From an uncultured Clostridia bacterium (GTDB taxonomy: Bacteria > Bacillota > Clostridia > Oscillospirales > Ruminococcaceae), in contig CANRDG010000076.1 of NCBI GenBank assembly GCA_947629275.1, positions 1 through 8,607 on the forward strand: a DNA stretch of 8,607 bases. The letters are read 5' to 3'. The number at the start of each line of letters is the position of its first letter. Position 1 is the first letter of the stretch. The notes under the pieces were generated by a model that saw nothing but the letters and a program-made list of their open reading frames with translations, had not been told where the DNA came from and made no database searches. Positions 5,965 to 8,607 of this stretch are shown here, piece by piece. Position numbers and translations under genes: made by a program.

Positions 5965-6891
5965 ATGAGTAATATTAACGATAACATCTGCGGTATAATA
6001 CCAGTAAATAAGCCGCAGGGGTGGACATCTTTTGACGTAGTCGCCAAGCTGCGCGGCATACTTCACATCAAAAAAATAGGTCACAGCGGAACGCTCGACC
6101 CCATGGCAACAGGCGTTCTGCCGGTGTTTGTCGGCAAGGCAACGCGCGCTTGCGATATCATACCTATAGACAGCAAAAGCTACCTCGCAGGCTTTAAAAT
6201 GGGCGTAAGTACCGATACGCAGGACATCACGGGAAATGTGCTTGAAACCGGCGATAAACTGCCATCTTTTGAAGAAATAAAAGAGGCTGCAAGCTGTTTT
6301 CTCGGCGATATAATGCAGCTGCCGCCAATGTATTCTGCCGTTAAGGTAGACGGCAAAAAGCTGTATCAGCTGGCAAGGCAGGGCAAGACCGTGGAGCGCA
6401 CCCCGAAACCACGCCGCGTTGAAAAAATAACAGTGCGCGAGTATAATAATGCGACCGGCGAGGGCGTTTTGTATGCCGAAGTCAGTAAAGGTACTTATGT
6501 ACGCACGCTGATAAACGACATCGGCGAAAAACTCGGCTGCGGCGGCTGTATGACAAGCCTCGAGAGGCTTTCGGCGGCAGGCTTTGTAAAAGCGCAGTGC
6601 TATACTTTGCAGCAAATTCAAACCATTGTAGATGAGGGCAAGCTCTCGCAGATAATAATACCCGTAAGCAGCGTTTTTACAGCGTTTTATGATGAACTTA
6701 CCTTGGGCGAGCGTGCGGCGGCTATGTATAAAAACGGCGTTAAACTGCATGGCAAGCAGGCAGGCATAAAAAATGCCGCTCTTGCAAACGGCGTAACATT
6801 TATAGTGTGCGACAGCGAAGATAATTTTTTAGGTCTTGCGCGATACAGCGCGGAAACGGACGAGCTTTTGAGCGTGCGCAACTTTTACTGA
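5965..6891 (+). CDS. truB: tRNA pseudouridine(55) synthase TruB
   Basis: TruB isomerises uridine 55 in the T-arm of most tRNAs and can act as a tRNA chaperone. The 308-residue product has the catalytic motif GHSGTLDPMATGVLPV with nucleophile D45. Other family blocks are NKPQGWTSFD (15-24), KSYLAGFKMGVSTDTQDITG (about 69-88), LPPMYSAVKVDGKKLYQLAR (about 118-137) and SKGTYVRTLINDIGEKLG (about 173-190). A short C-terminal module (about 235-308) is in the position of the PUA-like domain found in Gram-positive TruB. It begins 4 nt after the nrnA stop. I see no Shine-Dalgarno in the 20 nt before the ATG, so initiation probably depends on ribosomes finishing nrnA. Confidence 0.97.
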   Translation: MSNINDNICGIIPVNKPQGWTSFDVVAKLRGILHIKKIGHSGTLDPMATGVLPVFVGKATRACDIIPIDSKSYLAGFKMGVSTDTQDITGNVLETGDKLPSFEEIKEAASCFLGDIMQLPPMYSAVKVDGKKLYQLARQGKTVERTPKPRRVEKITVREYNNATGEGVLYAEVSKGTYVRTLINDIGEKLGCGGCMTSLERLSAAGFVKAQCYTLQQIQTIVDEGKLSQIIIPVSSVFTAFYDELTLGERAAAMYKNGVKLHGKQAGIKNAALANGVTFIVCDSEDNFLGLARYSAETDELLSVRNFY

Positions 6892-6907
6892 GTTTTAGGT
6901 GTATGAT

Positions 6908-7831
6908 ATGAATGTTATAAACGACCTCAAAAATATAAACTTTTCAGCCGCCTCCACCGTTACGGCTGTGGGCATATTCGACGGCGTACATATCGCTCAC
7001 AGGCGCGTTATAAACACCGCCGCCGCTCTTGCCAAAAGCTTGGGCGCGCAGTGCTGTGTTTTCACCTTCGATACAAAGTCTGTCAGCACAAAAAGCGGCA
7101 CACCGCTTCTCACCGAAGACGAAAAACTTCGCCGCCTTGAAAGCAGCGGCGCGCAAACGGTTGTTTCGCTCGATTTTTCATCGGTGCGCGATATGCAGCC
7201 GCGCAGCTTTATAAACGACGTTCTTCTTAATAAAAATGCTCTGAACTGCCGCATGATAGTTTGCGGAAAAGACCTGCGCTTTGGCAAAAATGCCGAGGGC
7301 GATATACAGCTTCTTGAAACGCTTTGCACCAAAGCAGGCGTGACTGTAATTGCTTTAGAACTTATGCAGTCAGACGGCGAGGTAATTTCAACAACGCGCA
7401 TTAAAAAGCTGTTTGAAAACGGCGAATGTGAAAAAGCAAATGAACTTCTCGGCGAAGATATATGCTATACCTTGCCGGTTGCCCACGGCAACGAAATAGG
7501 CAGAAAAATGGGCTTTCCTACAATAAATCAAACCTTCCCGAAAGGTCTTTTCCTGCCGCTTTATGGGGTGTATTGCTCCAAAACAATTATAAACGGCAAG
7601 GAATACCAAAGCGTTTCAAATATCGGCGTAAAACCGACCATAGGCAGCAATGGACCTTGCATAGAAACGCACCTTTTTGATTTTTCAGGCGATATATACG
7701 GCGAGAGCGTTACAGTAAGCCTGAAAAGCTTTCTTCGCAGCGAGCAGCGTTTTGAAAGCCGCGAGCAGCTCTTTGAGCAGATAGCCAAAGACAAACAGCG
7801 CGCCTTGGAATATTTTAATACTGCTAAATAA
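6908..7831 (+). CDS. ribF: Bifunctional riboflavin kinase / FMN adenylyltransferase
   Basis: RibF makes FMN from riboflavin and ATP, then FAD from FMN and ATP. From the ATG at 6908 it has 307 residues, a usual length. The N-terminal adenylyltransferase domain has GIFDGVHIAH (22-31), GKDLRFGKNAEGD (120-132) and ISTTRIKKLFENG (160-172). The third motif residue of the usual HxGH is Ala30 instead of Gly. The C-terminal flavokinase domain has the GRKMGFPTIN loop (198-207), SNIGVKPTIG (237-246), the catalytic-region Glu253 in ETHLFDF and SFLRSEQRF (274-282). A GTG at 6899 would add three residues (M-Y-D). I chose 6908 because an AGG at 6897-6899 is 8 nt upstream of it, though the site is weak. The gene follows truB closely and shares its direction. 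Confidence 0.95.
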   Translation: MNVINDLKNINFSAASTVTAVGIFDGVHIAHRRVINTAAALAKSLGAQCCVFTFDTKSVSTKSGTPLLTEDEKLRRLESSGAQTVVSLDFSSVRDMQPRSFINDVLLNKNALNCRMIVCGKDLRFGKNAEGDIQLLETLCTKAGVTVIALELMQSDGEVISTTRIKKLFENGECEKANELLGEDICYTLPVAHGNEIGRKMGFPTINQTFPKGLFLPLYGVYCSKTIINGKEYQSVSNIGVKPTIGSNGPCIETHLFDFSGDIYGESVTVSLKSFLRSEQRFESREQLFEQIAKDKQRALEYFNTAK

Positions 7832-7852
7832 CGAAAGGACGGTAATATAAAA

Positions 7853-8607
7853 ATGGACAAAAAAGTAAGAACGAGATTTGCTCCCTCCCCCACGGGCTAT
7901 ATGCACATAGGCAACTTGCGCACCGCGCTTTTTACCTATCTTATAGCAAAGAAAAACGGCGGCGATTTTATCCTCCGTATCGAGGATACCGACCGCGAAC
8001 GTTACGTTGAGGGCGCTGTAGACGTCATCTATAACACCCTGCGCGATGTAGGTCTTAACTGGGACGAGGGGCCCGACATAGGCGGCCCTGTAGGCCCTTA
8101 TGTGCAGTCTGAAAGAATGGGAATGTTCAAACAGTATGCAGAAGAACTTGTAAAAAAAGGCGAGGCGTATTATTGCTTTTGCGATAAAGACAGGCTTGCA
8201 GAACTTCGCGATATCCAGCAGGCAAGCGGTTTAACACCGATGTACGATCGTCACTGCCGCGACCTTAAGCCCGAGGAGATACAGAAAAACCTCGATGCAG
8301 GCATACCATACGTTATCAGGCAGAAGATACCCACCGAGGGCACTACCACTTTTCATGATGAAATTTACGGCGACATAACCGTTGAAAATTCCACGCTCGA
8401 CGACCAGATACTTCTCAAAGCCGACGGTATGCCCACATATAACTTTGCAAACGTCGTTGACGACCACCTTATGGGTATAACGCACGTTGTCAGGGGCAAT
8501 GAATATCTTGCCTCCGCACCCAAGTATGAGCTTTTGTATAAGGCTTTCGGCTGGGAAGTACCCAAGTATATACACGTTGAGCATATAATGAAAGACAAGC
8601 AGCATAA
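7853..8607 (+). CDS. gltX: Glutamyl-tRNA synthetase, N-terminal part (partial)
   Basis: This class I synthetase charges tRNA-Glu (and possibly tRNA-Gln if non-discriminating, which cannot be judged here). The window holds 251 residues and two bases of the next codon. Visible motifs are RFAPSPTGYMHIGNLRTAL with the HIGH-class HIGN (18-21), RIEDTDRER (42-50), a cysteine cluster C108-x-C110 with C135 that may bind zinc, and DGMPTYNFANVVDDHLMGITHVVRGNEYL (191-219) of the catalytic fold. The sequence ends ...HIMKDKQH followed by 'aa', so the KLSKR (KMSKS-class) loop should begin immediately past the edge. The start ATG follows AAAGGA (7834-7839) by 13 nt, 21 nt after ribF. The whole C-terminal anticodon-binding half is outside the window. 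Confidence 0.96.
   Translation, partial: MDKKVRTRFAPSPTGYMHIGNLRTALFTYLIAKKNGGDFILRIEDTDRERYVEGAVDVIYNTLRDVGLNWDEGPDIGGPVGPYVQSERMGMFKQYAEELVKKGEAYYCFCDKDRLAELRDIQQASGLTPMYDRHCRDLKPEEIQKNLDAGIPYVIRQKIPTEGTTTFHDEIYGDITVENSTLDDQILLKADGMPTYNFANVVDDHLMGITHVVRGNEYLASAPKYELLYKAFGWEVPKYIHVEHIMKDKQH

Noticed and set aside
5773..6750. 325-residue open frame on the minus strand across nrnA and truB
   Set aside because: It lies wholly opposite two well-conserved genes, its translation looks like no known family, and its composition (many Cys, Tyr, His) is typical of an antisense shadow.
1..8607. A hidden defence, mobile or otherwise novel multi-gene system
   Set aside because: Every base is accounted for by a conserved housekeeping operon with gaps of at most 27 nt. 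There are no transposases, integrases, toxins, CRISPR repeats or unexplained open frames.

Overview
The window is a single, densely packed, all-plus-strand run of housekeeping genes for transcription, translation and RNA metabolism. The order is rimP (3' end only) - nusA - ylxR (rnpM) - ylxQ - infB - rbfA - nrnA - truB - ribF - gltX (5' part only). This is the classic nusA-infB operon of Gram-positive bacteria. The ylxR-ylxQ pair between nusA and infB, the purine-rich Shine-Dalgarno sequences, the frequent ATA (Ile) and AGA (Arg) codons and the moderate GC content point to a Clostridia-type Firmicute. My best guess is a Ruminococcus-like member of the Oscillospiraceae/Ruminococcaceae. That placement is inference, because no rRNA or other marker is present.

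Layout: 3-77 is the rimP tail. 94-1521 is nusA. 1532-2135 holds the two small RNA-binding genes ylxR and ylxQ, which overlap by 11 nt. 2163-4625 is infB (IF-2). 4625-5960 holds rbfA and nrnA, each overlapping its upstream neighbour. 5965-6891 is truB and 6908-7831 is ribF. 7853 to the right edge is gltX, cut just before its expected KMSKS-class motif. No intergenic gap exceeds 27 nt. I see no internal terminator or promoter, no tRNA or rRNA, no mobile element and no CRISPR array. The whole window is therefore probably inside one transcript whose promoter lies upstream and whose end lies downstream.

The genes work together as follows. RimP and RbfA mature the 30S subunit. NusA controls pausing, termination and antitermination. 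YlxR/RnpM and YlxQ are small RNA binders. IF-2 delivers initiator tRNA. NrnA recycles nanoRNA and pAp. TruB makes pseudouridine 55 in tRNA. RibF makes FMN and FAD. GltX charges glutamyl-tRNA.

The one clearly unusual item is NusA. It carries two tandem, diverged copies of the N-terminal RNA-polymerase-binding domain, its first KH domain has the GxxG loop changed to G-P-K-H, and its S1 domain is divergent. I found no new multi-gene system. The other observations are small: a HIAH variant of the HxGH motif in RibF, a truB start without a Shine-Dalgarno, a motif-like island in the IF-2 linker, and gltX directly downstream of ribF.
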